From the NCBI GenBank assembly GCA_033239005.1, contig BSQZ01000009.1, forward strand, positions 6,252,252 to 6,316,251: a stretch of 64,000 nucleotides of DNA, in the 5' to 3' direction. Below, piece after piece: positions 12,822 to 24,672 of this stretch (positions are counted from its first letter, which is position 1; each line of letters starts with the position of its first letter). The stretch comes from Lamellibrachia satsuma (taxonomy: Eukaryota; Annelida; Polychaeta; Sabellida; Siboglinidae). The notes beneath the pieces were generated by a model, which saw only the letters and a list, made by a program, of their open reading frames with translations, was not told the origin of the DNA and did no database searches. A program made the translations under genes and the position numbers.

Positions 12822-15106
12822 CTGCAGAGTTAACATAGTGTCACTGCTGTCTAGATTACACACAATTAACTCTCGGGTAGGGGGCATCACCTATTACATG
12901 TACTCCGCTACGTTCTTCCATAGACTGCATTGATGGAAAATCCCCAACAAATGATCAGTCGCATCGCAACACACCTGGAATATCTGGTTTATATTTGGTA
13001 AATGTTTTGTGATTACCGTGTCCTGCTTTACAGCAAGCAAGCCAAGATTTAAAAAATCATTATAAATCATTATAAAAAAATATAAGAATCAACTGTCATT
13101 CAAGAATTTTTTATAACAGCCTTTGGTGCTCTTTTATCGGCCATTAAACCGTTTAAAATGAGAGGCTCTGGACATTATATACTCTGGATTATAAATGACA
13201 ACATTTTCAGATATAAATTTTAAATATCATCATGATTGTTCGTGCTCCTTTTAAATATATATTAGACATTCAATGTTGATCGTTATGTATAGGTAGATTT
13301 CATTGGTTCTTCAAATTATTCCTAGAGTGAAATTCCAAATCATGCGTGCACACGTACATGGCTAAGAATGTTTTTCTAGTATTCCCTCAGGGGTTTGCAG
13401 GGAAGCACAAATGTCATAACAACATACCTTAAGCCCAACACCATAGAGGTGATAACAGTATTTGGTATTAACATGTAGTGTGAAACAGACGGGAGGAGAT
13501 TCTTGGAAGTTGCATGTCAACAGACGGAGATTATCTGAAATGTGTTTACATCATATGCTGATGTTTCACAACAGATTTCACCAATTTGTTTCCAGTTACT
13601 GATTTGCATACCATATTTGTTTGATCACTGGTCGCTTTGCTATATACAACAAATACATATTTTATGTTAAAAATTGTGAAAAAGACCTGAACTGGGAAAT
13701 GTGCCATTATATAAAGAAAATCCTAGTCAACAGTGAATGATGTCTATTTCCAAATGCTTCACCTATGCATTAGGTTCACCAACACGTACCGACCTAATGG
13801 CTCAACCGGTACCAAATCGGCTCTACAAAACCGCCTGGAGTCACATTTCTATACCACAACAGGTCAGATTAAGTAGAAGATAACGGATATCAAGGAAATT
13901 ATTTTTCTTCATAAGAGTCAAATAACAAAATCTCAACTTCAATGCTGCTAGTTAATTATAATATGTAGTTTTAGAGGTGTTTAAATTCTTCTTGACATGA
14001 CCAAACAAGCAAAACAATAACTAGACAAATCGTTCACTAGTTATTGGAACAATGCTTATAACCTAAGCTGTCAAACTAGCAATACATGCAAGGTGTATTT
14101 TTGGAAAACAGGTGAGGAACTTTATAATAGTACGACCAACAAAAACGTCTTCCATCAAGCCTTGGTAGCATGCAGAAACAAGATTAACTGCTTAATCATT
14201 GCAGGATTGGTCTGTACACTATCTCACCAGTCAACTACTTGATAATTAGTCAGCCTAAGGCTGCCAAGATTTCTCAATCAACCTGTTTGTTTGCTAGGCT
14301 GACATTGTCAGACTGCTTTTCTTCTATAGTATCTCACTGAATGGGGTGGCCAAATTAATTCCATACACATGAATAGCCCTGCTTTTTCATAGAGCAATGA
14401 TTAGCACCACTCATGTGTGAATCTATGGCAACATGTCAGATGTGTTGTCAGCCTTGTGGCGATCCTAGAAAGAGTTTAGTGTGTAGGTGGCATAAATGAG
14501 AACAGCTGTTTAATAAGAACCTCTGTGTGCTATGTAAGGTATACTGCACATAGTTTGCATAGTAGAGAAACAGGACTAAAATAGAATGGTGCCAAAACTA
14601 CAAGAAAGTATAGTACTAGGATTAATAGGTTGTTTGAAATAAATGTTTGAAATAAATGCTTCTTTGTCTGGTGCTAGAACCAAGTACATGCACAAACAGA
14701 AATTCTGGGCATCCGGCCATGCATATTTTCTTGGCTAAATGAACTGATAAACACAGGTAAACACTAAGTGGGCCTACAGGTAGCTCTGAAATTTAAACCT
14801 TCCTTGATGGCGTGCATGTGTTCATATGCTTGCATATTCACAGACAATTATCCAGTCATTACAACAGGGTCAGTAACTAATTTTACCCAGACTGCAATTA
14901 CCACTAGACATCTGTATCAGGGACCATTTAAAAATACTCCAGAGTTGCATTTAAACATGCTTCTAGATACAAATATGTTAATGACATTTCACATGTTCTA
15001 AAATAGTTTGCATTGTCACTGTCATAATAGTCAATGATATTTAGCCACACATGCTTGTCTGTCTGTTATGGATTATTTTCAAAGTATCATGATACATTCT
15101 ATTGAA
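12822..15106. other. AT-rich, probably intronic
   Basis: No exon with acceptable splice boundaries and a recognisable motif was found on either strand. Confidence 0.4.
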
Positions 15107-15166
15107 GTTTTGATATTTTGTATACTATTTTGATACTTTGTATACTGTTTTGATACTTTGTATGAT
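15107..15166. repeat. Three tandem 20-bp units
   Basis: Units close to GTTTTGATACTTTGTATACT, with one to three changes between copies. Confidence 0.9.
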
Positions 15167-15780
15167 GTGCTGTGGTAGCAACCACAAAAGAATTTTTTTA
15201 TGAAGCTCCCTTGCCACTATGCTAGTATGACCATCAGAAGTCTCTGGCTAGGTTTAAATTTAGAATACTCCATTAGCTTATGCTGAGTGAAAACATTAAT
15301 CATCCCCAACCCAGCTGTTCACACTGGTTACCATCAGGAAGGAACATGCAGGTTTACATTCACCAAGAAGGAGCTTCCACATGCACAGGTTTACAGCAAA
15401 GTTACTCTGTAGGAACTGTGAGGCCAGTATGATGCTGAGGTGTTCCATTTATCGGTCTGTTTAATTATTATTTTATAAGCACATTATATTTTCAGGCAAT
15501 TATGTTTTTTACTTTTATTATGCAGTTATACCTCTCTTTCTTTCTGATCTTCTGCCATAGTTCAGATGTAAAGAAAAAGGTACAGGTACATTCTTACACA
15601 GAGCGGTATCCCGTCTTTTCAGACACTTCACGCCCTGGCAGTTCATTCCAACACCAACTCAACTTCTCTGAGAGGCGTACAATAACTGCGCGAAGACTAT
15701 TCATTCACACATCCACTACTGTCTATAGCCGCTATTAGCCAGGTACTCAGCTAAATAGCTGGGTTGAAGGTTGTAACTAA

Positions 15781-15904
15781 GGAATAATACACTGTTTGTT
15801 GACGTGATGACTGTTACCAGCCAGGTAACAGTCACTAAGTGCAGTAGCCACGAGAGACTGTTATCTGGCTGTTAACACTTGAGTGACAAACAGTGTGTCA
15901 TTCC
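15781..15904. repeat. Imperfect palindrome, possible small MITE
   Basis: The arms at 15781-15802 (GGAATAATACACTGTTTGTT) and 15883-15904 are inverted copies with a few changes. Inside is a second hairpin, GACTGTTACC and GGTAACAGTC around 5 bp, at about 15809-15833. No clear target duplication is seen. Confidence 0.55.
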
Positions 15905-16139
15905 CATTATATAAGGGCAAATTAACATTAAAATGTGAACAAACTCTTTCATTTCCTAAGTTGGCTGGCTGGGCTAGTTTCACAAAGTGTTTGTACCGCA
16001 TGAAGTACCTTAAGTAGATGATTGACAAAATTATGTCAATCGGATTAATCACAGAAAACACGCAAAGCATTGCAAACAATACAGAAAACTACTAGTGCGC
16101 TAAAATCCTTGAGAAACCCAAGCTCATCAGTTTACCAAA

Positions 16140-16400
16140 CCAAAAGTGTTAGACAGTTTCTAATCAGTCACTGGATCAGTACGCTGAGGAGCTATGGAGG
16201 ATAGGCTAGTCAAACAGGTGAGGTTTTAGTTGACGGTGAAATGTTACTATATTTCCTGCCAACTTAACGCTAATAGGAAGCTAGTTCCACAGAGCTGGTG
16301 CGGTAACTGAGAAAGCTCTAGTTCTGACGTCTGTCAAAACACTGGGAACGAAAAGTAGATTAGAACTAGATGACCGAAGCTGTCTGGGCTGTCTTGCATA
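16140..16400. repeat. Possible copy of an interspersed animal repeat
   Basis: The phrase AGTTCCACAGAGCTGG followed by GAGAAAGCTCTAG looks like the 3' part of a repeat common in marine invertebrate DNA. The stretch at 63215-63300 (TATAGCGCC, then CTGTACAATG) looks like the 5' part of the same kind of repeat. This is from general memory, not from a database. Confidence 0.25.
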
Positions 16401-16907
16401 TATGAGCAATGAATGTAAATATGCTGGTTGCTTGGATGAAAGTGCGTAATAGGTAATCTATGTGTCTATGCCAATGCGCATGCTCGATCACGTTCGAAAT
16501 GATTCAAATCTTATAATGAGGTAGCCATATGTTATCTGGATGGAGATATCACGGTAAAATTCTCTAGACCAATCAGGTACTCTTATTACCATGATTATCC
16601 CCCTGGATAATATGTAAAGCATACATTTGTAAACATCTAGTCGATATCGGCGCGGCTAGCTGATGCATAAGATCTAATAACATGCCACATCTCTTATTCC
16701 TTTGTCTAAATATACACATGCATTCAATAAACTGAGCTCTTGCATGAATATATTTTCCGGGTAAGTGCATTTTAATTACTAGACACAATATAGGTGATGT
16801 TTTCAAAATGGATGATTTAACAACATGACAAACATACAAATGCCAGCTGGCACGAGACTGGACATAATTATATTATTATCTATGTAAATACTCACAATGT
16901 ATGATAA

Positions 16908-17069
16908 GTCAGCAAGTTTAGAAAAGCACAAATAGTTCAAACAGACACTGCTTTAAATTAGAGTAAATAATAATTTCATATATATATATAAACCATACTA
17001 AATACTGTCGTTCATTTCTGAGCCAGTAAAAAAGTCAGCAAGTTTTGAAAAGCACAAATAGTTCAAACA
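16908..17069. repeat. Direct repeat pair, related to the insert at 18871-19083
   Basis: A 36-bp sequence (GTCAGCAAGTTTAGAAAAGC and onward) occurs at 16908-16943 and again at 17034-17069 with one difference. The stretch between them, with TATAAACCATACTAAATACT and GTCGTTCA, recurs in altered form at about 18890-18955 within the right arm of the fold-back element. Confidence 0.7.
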
Positions 17070-17596
17070 ATACTCTTACTAGTTAATCAATTAACTAAAA
17101 GATACTTGTCTGGACTGCTTATGAACCTTCATGCCAATTTTTAACAGGTTTTACGAGGAAGTCCTGACTGAAGCCATTAAATCCAAAGATCTATTCAACC
17201 TTCTGTTCTTTTACCTGTTTGTCATTATTTTCCCTCATACCTACCAACCCAGTGATGACATTGACTGATATATCTTCTCTTTGCTGTGATTTAGCTCTTG
17301 CCATCTTTCACAAACTTTTGCGAACACCCATAATAAATATCTGGCCATTAAACAAAATGCTTCCAAATGCTTGGCTTATTGAACACAGCTGACCATAATT
17401 AAGCCATATCTACAGCGAGGATGATATATACAGCAGGATCAGTTTTACATTTCCCGACTTCCATGTGTGTTTTGCGCTATTCTGCTCTTCCATATCCCAC
17501 TGTTTTCTTAGCAGCCTCCAGTGATCTTTGCCACAAACCAGGTAATGGAAACGCCATGCTCCAAAGATTTGAGGCACCAGTCATCACAATTCTTAC

Positions 17597-17645
17597 TTCC
17601 CTGTATTCTGTTCTTATGACCAACGTGGGATAGGACCATTTGAGA
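17597..17645 (-). CDS. Small exon, probable CUB-domain strand
   Basis: Minus strand. An excellent acceptor (AATATTTTTTATATTTGCCAG on the minus strand) and a good donor (GAA then GTAAGA) bound 49 nt. In the frame that starts with one leftover base (phase 2) it reads LKWSYPTLVIRTEYRE and ends in phase 0, matching the phase-0 start of 12666-12821. The joined peptide VIRTEYRE-GLKLHL looks like the late strands of a CUB domain. An alternative frame (SQMVLSHVGHKNRIQG) is also open, so the reading depends on the join. Confidence 0.4.
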
Positions 17646-17729
17646 CTGGCAAATATAAAAAATATTAACTTATGTGTTATTCAACAAAATGATGTACACA
17701 TCAAATGTGAATTTTTACAACAATTCATT

Positions 17730-20700
17730 GTTCGAAATTAAGGCCTTTTTATCGGCGGTACTTACTAAAGTATGCTAATTCGGTATAAAACAAAATTGTG
17801 ATAAACTACTTCTTCCTTGCTAGTGACAAATCACTGCCAAGGCAAAGATGAAGTCCGCACATGCAAGGGAAAACCTATTGGATGATTCACATTTAATGAC
17901 GTTGCAGTATCTTGGGGAAAACTAGGCAAACACCAAAGCAAAGATAACGGACGAAGTGTCCAACAAACTTTTGAAGGATATTTCATCAATTTACTTCATA
18001 CTAGTGATATTAAGGAGGCAGACAATCCGATTGACAACGCAATGTGATATTTGGCTGTGAAAGTGAACTTTGGCAGCTTCGATTTGGAGCCATAGATTTT
18101 TGCACGTGCCAGACCCAGCGTAGTGGCAGTTATTACAAATACTCATAATTAATACATTTTTGGGGGCTAGTTCAAACTCACATCTAGGCTGATTCAAAAT
18201 AAAACTAGGCCAGTAAAAAAAAAACTGGGCCAGTTAATTTTTTTGCTAATTTCAGACACTGCTGTTAATACAGGCAAATGCAGCAATGCATATATACTTT
18301 TGTCTGATGCTTAAATACCATGTTGCTAAATGTGAGTAGAGTAGACACATGCAAACGAGTACATTGGCATAAGAACAGTAACTGTGGAAGCAGTTAGGAT
18401 ATTGCTGGTTTGATGTTTTTTCTTTGTGTTATTGGCCAACCCAATGTGCTAGTTAATTAACACCCCTGAAAAAACATGTCACCTGTCAGGTTTAGGCCCC
18501 ACCTTTACTTAGATGTGCTTGCCAGAGTCTCTTCAAAACCACTTGTGCTGTATGTAAACAACTAGATAACATTCCTAGGAAAACACTAGACATAAATCAG
18601 TGCCAATTACTCAGAATACCCTGGAGACATTGTGCTAGGCACGCATTAGCAACCTTTTTTACCTCAGTCTATACAAAGCTGAAAACAGTTACTGGCAACA
18701 TGTCTAGTCTTCTGCACCAGAAACCTGTTCCTACACCAAGATTTTGTTAACCCATGCAGTGTCTGAAGTAAGCAAAAAAATTAACTGGCCCAGTTCTATC
18801 TTGAACCGGCCCAGGTGACTTTGAACTGCCCCACAAAAATGTATAAATTATAAGTATACATAAAAAACAGTTTTCGTGTGTAAAACAAAAACTGCTTTAA
18901 ATTATAAATAATTTAATAAATATAAACCATACCAAATATTGTCGTTCACTTCTTATAACTAGCAGACCAATAAAATACAGTAATGAATTTAATAAACATT
19001 TCAATGTGAATATTTGCTAAAAACAGTTACAAGTGTTGAAAGAAACATTACGTTTGATGCCGACGTTTTGCACACACAACCACGGGCAAAAAAATCTACG
19101 CCATTCTCAATTCACTCCAAACTGAAGCCTCTTGTCAAATTATATTGTCAATTGGATTGTCTGCCTCCTTAGCATCACCAGTATGAAATAAATTGGTGTA
19201 ATATCCTTCAAAAATTGTCAAACTACTATTCTCGCAACATTCTCGCCATCTTTGCGTTGGTGTTTCCCTGGTATTCCCCAAGATACTGATGCTAGGCTAG
19301 CGCTGCCGATCGCCAATTGCGCCATAGGCGAAACGCTTTTATGGCCCCGTTAACGCACATTGTCGTGTAAGCGGCGAACCTGTGAATCGTAGCAGCTCGC
19401 CACCCGTGGAATAGTTCTCGTGCCCCCTAATCTGTAATTGCCCAGGCGATAAGCCAATCATTTAATTGCTCTCGGCGAAAGTTTGCGTCCTGCTTGGCAG
19501 CTACAAAAATAATATTATAACCTGTAAAATGTGGGAACTCACTTCCTCGCATTTTTTAAATTTGTTATCAGTTAAAATGATTCGTAAATGTACTTCGGCG
19601 GGAGATGATCGTGGAAAGAAACAAAAGTAAACGACGCAGCCATGTTTGATCATTCAAGGCGGACTGGTTCGTACGTTTTGCATGGCTTATTCACGATAGC
19701 AAAAGCCACGTCTTTCGCAGCAAAGTTTGCGTGCATGCGAAAGCAAAGAACGTGTTTGTCACCGGGAAGGACTGCGCCAAGCCCAAGAAGACTTGGCAAA
19801 ACACGAGATATCTGCCAACCACCGGAGATCGACGTTACTGCCGAAGCGCCAGGTGGACTTTGTCACTGCGAACGATCACGCGAAGTTGGCGATTATCGCC
19901 CATATTCGGTCCGTGTTGATGCAAGCGAAGCACTGTCTCCTGACAGGTAAGAACGCTTTCATATGAGGAAGCCTTCAAGATCTGTACGGTGAAGGAGCAG
20001 CGTCCCGGATTCACTGGTTTAGTGAAACGGGTGGACACAGTTGCAGACGTCCAGAGTAGTGTTGGAGATTTGCAGCATGTGCTCGATTTTCTTGTTTTAT
20101 ATTTATAATTAAATGTTCTATTAATTTATATTGCTATTGGTGTTATGTTTTCTTGTGATTATCGATATGTTTAATATACGTATATTATGTTTATATAATA
20201 TATCGTGTATTAGGCCTAGTAAAAAAGAAACTAGTTTTCTCGTCCAGACTTTTTTTAGTTAGATAGGGAGGCCCTTATTATTTACTATTTATGAATTTTT
20301 TGGTGTTAGTTTCGAAGATGGCCGCCATGCCTTTGATGCTCACAAGTTGTAGTTTTCCGATGCAATATGGAACATGCCAGTGTCAGTGATGTATATTACT
20401 ATACAGCCTGCCATTCCATTATCAAATACATTACTTTTTAGCGGGAATGGCAGATTAATAGAAACATTTACGTAAATGTAATATGGCACATACCTGTTAC
20501 CCCGGAAAACTACTTAAACTGACTAGAAACAAACTGCAAGTTTCTTGAGAGGTAATTATGATTAATAATAATAATGACTAGAAACAATCAAGAAGCAAAC
20601 ACAATGTTGAATGTATTTATGAATGTCATGTGTAGGTTTGGCCATGGTTTCATTAGTATATATCACAGGCATACACCTGAATGACATACTGACAGACTGG

Positions 20701-21357
20701 AATTATGTAAATGAGTCTGCCAAAAGACTAATGCAAGGCATCTTCATTCGAGAATCTTTTTTAGACTGTAGAATGCACACACATCCCTACACCTTGTATG
20801 ATGAAAAACGAGTGAACTGAAAGAGTATAACATTACTTCGTACAGCAAATTTTGGACAAAGATTTCTTCACAGAACTGAAAACTTTTTAAAATGATCTTT
20901 TTCAAAAGTAAATAAAAAAGGAGGCAGAGACAAAAAAGGAACTGGACGGGGACAAGAATCTAGTTTCTTTTTTTTTACTAGGCCATAACATAATTTTATG
21001 TCATGTTTTGCATGTTGACGTTTTGTCATCTTAGTGTCTGCTAAAAAAAATACTAAACAAAATCTCATTTGGCTAAAGAAAATTTGAACGTTTAGCCAAA
21101 TTGGCTAAACAGATTTTAGGCCCAGCGCTAGCCTAGTGATGTCATTAAATGTGAATCATCCAATAGGCATCCATGTTACAAACGCCAGGAGTTTCCCTTG
21201 CGTGTGAGGACTTCACATAGAATTAGCATGGATTAGTAAGTACTGTAATGTGCATCACTAATACAGTTTGACCCAGCTGTGGTCGCCGGGATGAATCGGT
21301 GGGGTGGAGTCGATAACTAAATCGGTGGCCGTCAATAAAAAGGCCTTAATTTCGAAC
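17730..21357. mobile_element. Fold-back element with arms of about 0.5 kb, interrupted by a second transposon
   Basis: The outer ends are exact inverted copies (GTTCGAAATTAAGGCCTTTT at 17730, and its inverse ending at 21357). The left arm, 17730 to about 18275, is matched in reverse order and orientation by the right arm: about 18750-18870, then 19083-19291, then 21137-21357. Matching landmarks include GATTGTCTGCCTCCTTA, ATATCCTTCAAAA, TTTGGTGTTTCC/G, CCCCAAGATACTG and GGGCCAGTTAATTTTTTTGC. The right arm carries two insertions absent from the left: 18871-19083 and the 1.85-kb transposon at 19292-21136. Its own target duplication is not clear. No transposase is visible, so it is non-autonomous. 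Confidence 0.75.
19292..21136 (+). mobile_element. TIR transposon, copy 1, inserted in the fold-back element
   Basis: The ends are the inverted repeats CTAGGCTAGCGCTG and CAGCGCTAGCCTAG, flanked by the direct duplication TGATG at 19287-19291 and 21137-21141. The matching left arm of the host fold-back element (about 17900) shows the site without the insert. A second, nearly full-length copy lies inverted at 49017-50858. On this strand, about 19560-19960, degraded frames read CKVC- and KNVFVTGKD-like segments that suggest a zinc-finger/BED-type N-terminus of a transposase, broken by shifts. The 5-bp duplication could fit some hAT-related groups, but the superfamily is not established. Confidence 0.82.
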
Positions 21358-23152
21358 ACTGCCCACGTCATCCAGCTTCTATATGACTGGTCAGGTGATA
21401 AAATAAAGAATGAGCGCAATGGTTAGTGTGACAAAAACGGTTACTTAAAACAACACCCAAAACATGATAATAAGACAATGGTAATAAACAAACAAGTCTT
21501 TCAGGAGAGGTCAACTGAAAACCAAATGAGATAGCTTAGATTCTTTAACAAACTTCAGGGTATTTCAGCCTTCATTAAATCGCAGCCACCCACGCGTAAG
21601 TTTTACAGCCGCCAAAACAAATTCAACCTAACTGGATATGACAAGATTACTGGCACTCGATGCTTAATGGTTGCATGCTGGACAAGGGAAAATCAATGTT
21701 TTACACGCTGGCACCGGCAATGTTCATTATCACTGGTTCAGCCGAAGTTATTCATGCATTCCAACCACATCACATCACAGAAATATCGATATGTATATCT
21801 TGCAGCCCACCAACTCACATCGAGACACAAGAGATGTGTGTGTTTAGCAAACAAACAGGTCTGTGCACAACCGAACATATTGCCACTTAGTATTTATCTG
21901 TTTCTCTGGCAATGTGGCATGGTTTTTTTAATACAAGCCTGCTGCCACGCGAATCTGAAACGAACCAGAGTTCAGGCTGAAATCTATTTATCAAGCGAGC
22001 AACTGCAGATTCCCATCAATGCCAAATGCCAAAATGTCACTGTAGGTTGCCATCCGGTGAACCTAATTGGCAGGACTTGCCTAAACCAAATGTGAGCACA
22101 TCTCATGCGTATAGCTACAATCACCAGTGATACACATTATACACCCACATGAAGGGCATAAAAGTACCTACTTGCAGTTTAAGTATTTATCAGTGGATGG
22201 ATTGGGGTGCACCGAAGTCAGATAAACTCTGCACACTCAATAAATATGTTACATTAAAAAAAATCTGCTACATTCAAACCGAAACCTTGACGGCCACACC
22301 TGGGTTACTCAACCCCCAATTTATTCTAGAACTTTTCTAGCCACTGCCACACTGAGCAATCATAAATGGGACAAAAGCAACAAAACCAGAACTTCAGGTC
22401 TACCCCCCTCTGCCCCAGTACACCTGGGATTCTGGGTCAGTGATTTCTGGCTATGAACTGATCAAGGCTGACTTAAAATGTACACACAAACATGTCATGA
22501 TCCAATAAAAAATTTAATCGCATCAACTTCTATAGTACGAACCCAAGTTCTCTAAAATAATACATCATTAAACTGGGACTGTTCAGTCAATAATGCTGTA
22601 AGTATAGGTGTTTTAAAATAGTTGAAAACAATAACGCAAATATCTAAGGTGAGATGTGTTAAAAAATATTAGCATAAATTATATCAACAAAATACACATT
22701 TCCAAGAAAAGGTAGCCTGCACTGCTTTCAGCTTGAAATTCTTTTAATGGAGAACCAATGGCATTACTACTGGATCATGCATGAGCCACAATGGATCATA
22801 CGTGAGCCAGCAAGAAACTTAGCAATACAATCAATCAATCAATCAATCAGGATTTTGACTACCAAATTCTTGAGGGAAGGAAAGGAATTAATTTTACAAT
22901 TAACACAATTAGGGAAACCTTGTTACATGTGTCTAAAAATAAACCATACTGCCATATTTGTTGTTCTGTTTTCTGAACAGTCACAATGGTTTATACTAGA
23001 TCAACCAGGTTTCATTTTTGCCAGCCTGAAATGGGTAAATACGTTTATAACAGAACCACTATGCTCTGGGGATGAAACATGGCGCTGGCAAACATTTATG
23101 CTAACACTAGTAACAGAGACCTAGTCCATCATTACTACAATGCTGTGTGACC
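21358..23152. other. Probably intronic; two plus-strand frames without support
   Basis: Plus-strand frames of 142 codons (21667-22095) and 125 codons (22747-23124) are open, but neither shows a domain pattern or good splice or start context. On the minus strand I found no further sushi or CUB exon, although the gene model needs one here. Confidence 0.4.
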
Positions 23153-23505
23153 CATTGCCAAATCCAATATAGTGTGCTCAATTCTGGACAACTGAGAAAC
23201 AAAGCAATGGTACCAGGAGTTGGCTTTGCTTCTGTGTCAGCTATGAACATCTTTCTGATAGTAATAGCATGAGTTATGACTAGTATAAAAAGTACAACGG
23301 AATCTCAATGCTCCTTCAAAAACACGGTGCCAAATCTAATATAATGTACAGAATTCCGGACAACAGCAAAACTAGACAATGGCGCATGAGATAATCAGGA
23401 TTTTGTTTCAATCGTAGCTGTGTATATCTTTCTGATAGTAGTAGTAGTCGTAGTATCACAACTAATACAAGTACTACGGAACCACAGTGTTCCTTCAGCA
23501 ATATT
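23153..23505. repeat. Degenerate tandem duplication, unit about 175 bp
   Basis: Two similar units are head to tail. Each starts near GCCAAATCYAATATA, contains ATCTTTCTGATAGTA, and ends near an ACGGAA..CA.TG.TCCTTCA motif. They lie directly beside the 35-bp minisatellite. Confidence 0.7.
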
Positions 23506-23576
23506 CCAGATACTGCGGCTGTCCACTACTGCACAACCATTATATTTGCATAGTACATCTGCACCCATTTTTAGCT

Positions 23577-23821
23577 CAGCTGAAGATCACCCAGCCCACA
23601 ATGCACTGTGGCAGCTGAAGATCACCCAACCCACAATGCACTGTGGCAGCTGAAGATCACCCAACCCACAATGCACTGTGGCAGCTGAAGATCACCCAGC
23701 CCACAATGCACTGTGGCAGCTGAAGATCACCCAGCCCACAATGCACTGTGGCAGCTGAAGATCACCTAACCCACAATGCACTGTGGCAGCTGAAGATCAC
23801 CCAGCCCACAATGCACTGTGG
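23577..23821. repeat. Minisatellite: seven 35-bp units
   Basis: Seven uninterrupted copies of CAGCTGAAGATCACCCAGCC followed by CACAATGCACTGTGG. The copies differ only at the CAGCCC/CAACCC position and one CACCTAACCC variant. There are no spacers, so this is not a CRISPR array. Confidence 0.98.
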
Positions 23822-24271
23822 CAGCTGCAGCCAAACCAGTGGTCGGAAACCAACAGGTAACAGAAGTACCCGTCTGGGCAAAGTGTTACACTAACTTTTT
23901 GCCAAGCTTGGTAAAATCCTCCTCATAACAGAGCATAACAATAAACTTTTGTCTTTCGTGTGGCCTTTAAAACATTACTGTAGACAGCAGCAAAGACTTT
24001 TCAATGATATGGACTTTTTGTTCATTTAAATGTGCTTCCGTTGTGAATATTCTATATCGCCGATAGTTTTGACATCAATTTGGAACACAGAACGATCATT
24101 TATGTATTTTTATACACACACACACACTGGGACAGAAACTTAATTGCAACGTCTCTAATATATCAAATCAATGCATGTACATTTCCATAAAACATAATGT
24201 GGCAACCATAAAACCATGAAGAAATGCTAAATAAAAATGTACGTTATGAATAGCTTAATTGTATAACTTAC

Positions 24272-24376
24272 CAGATAGGATGATGTGCCATTGGGTGAGA
24301 ATCGCAGTAATCCACGATGGTAATATAATCCACGGTTCAACTTTGCTTCACATCTTTGAACTGCACATGTGGGGTT
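24272..24376 (-). CDS. Sushi (CCP) exon: end of one domain, start of the next
   Basis: Minus strand, 35 codons, phase 0 at both ends, with donor CTG then GTAAGT and acceptor TTCAACCGTAG. The peptide begins NPTCAVQRCEAKLNRGLYYH and ends FSPNGTSSYL. In sushi domains the last motif is W-x(2-4)-P-x-C and the next domain starts a few residues later with Cys. NPTC-AVQRC fits exactly that junction. The rest (one sequon, NGT) is the first half of the second domain. Upstream, the 24629-24672 exon supplies the W-T-S-E that completes the motif. The exon carrying the second half of domain two was not found. Confidence 0.52.
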
Positions 24377-24628
24377 CTACGGTTGAACAAGCTCTGTCGC
24401 CACTTGATGATAGAGAAAATAACTTCTCATGAAACACGTCTTTATGCATCACTGGGGTACAGTTGGGGTCATGGCATGGCGTGCCAAAGGACCTGGCTGC
24501 CCTCAGTTGATACAATGCCCTGGAGGGATCATGAGGGAGTCTGGAGGTCTGCACCCAGTTGACTTCATGGTGCAATGGGATGGTTGGTTGACCAGCTGCT
24601 TGGACTCAAGGTGGAAGGACTGCATGAC

Positions 24629-24672
24629 TTCACTTGTCCAGTCACAGCATCTGCTGCTGACCACCAGTTGGT
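24629..24672 (-). CDS. Small sushi exon (C-terminal third of a domain)
   Basis: Minus strand. A very good acceptor (TTGTTTATTTCATTTCAG) opens 44 nt that read QLVVSSRCCDWTSE when entered in phase 1. The preceding exon (27196-27288) ends in phase 1 with FRCP-G, and the following one starts NPTC in phase 0. The joined reading is C-P-G-D-Q-L-V and then C-D-W-T-S-E-N-P-T-C, a good match to the end of a sushi domain. The weak point is the donor, GAA then GTCATG, which is poor; a longer form of the exon cannot be excluded. Confidence 0.4.

Noticed and set aside
17510..17541. Plus-strand 30-nt microexon-like segment between TTTTCTTAG and GTAATG
   Set aside because: Good splice sites but only 30 nt, with no neighbouring plus-strand exon; likely chance on the strand opposite the CUB exon gene.
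21667..22095. 142-codon plus frame
   Set aside because: Overlaps another open frame; no domain, start context or splice evidence.
22747..23124. 125-codon plus frame
   Set aside because: Contains a short CAAT tandem (INQSI) and AT-driven codons; no homology recognised.
23577..23821. CRISPR-like direct repeats
   Set aside because: The 35-bp units are contiguous without spacers and the genome is animal; this is a minisatellite.
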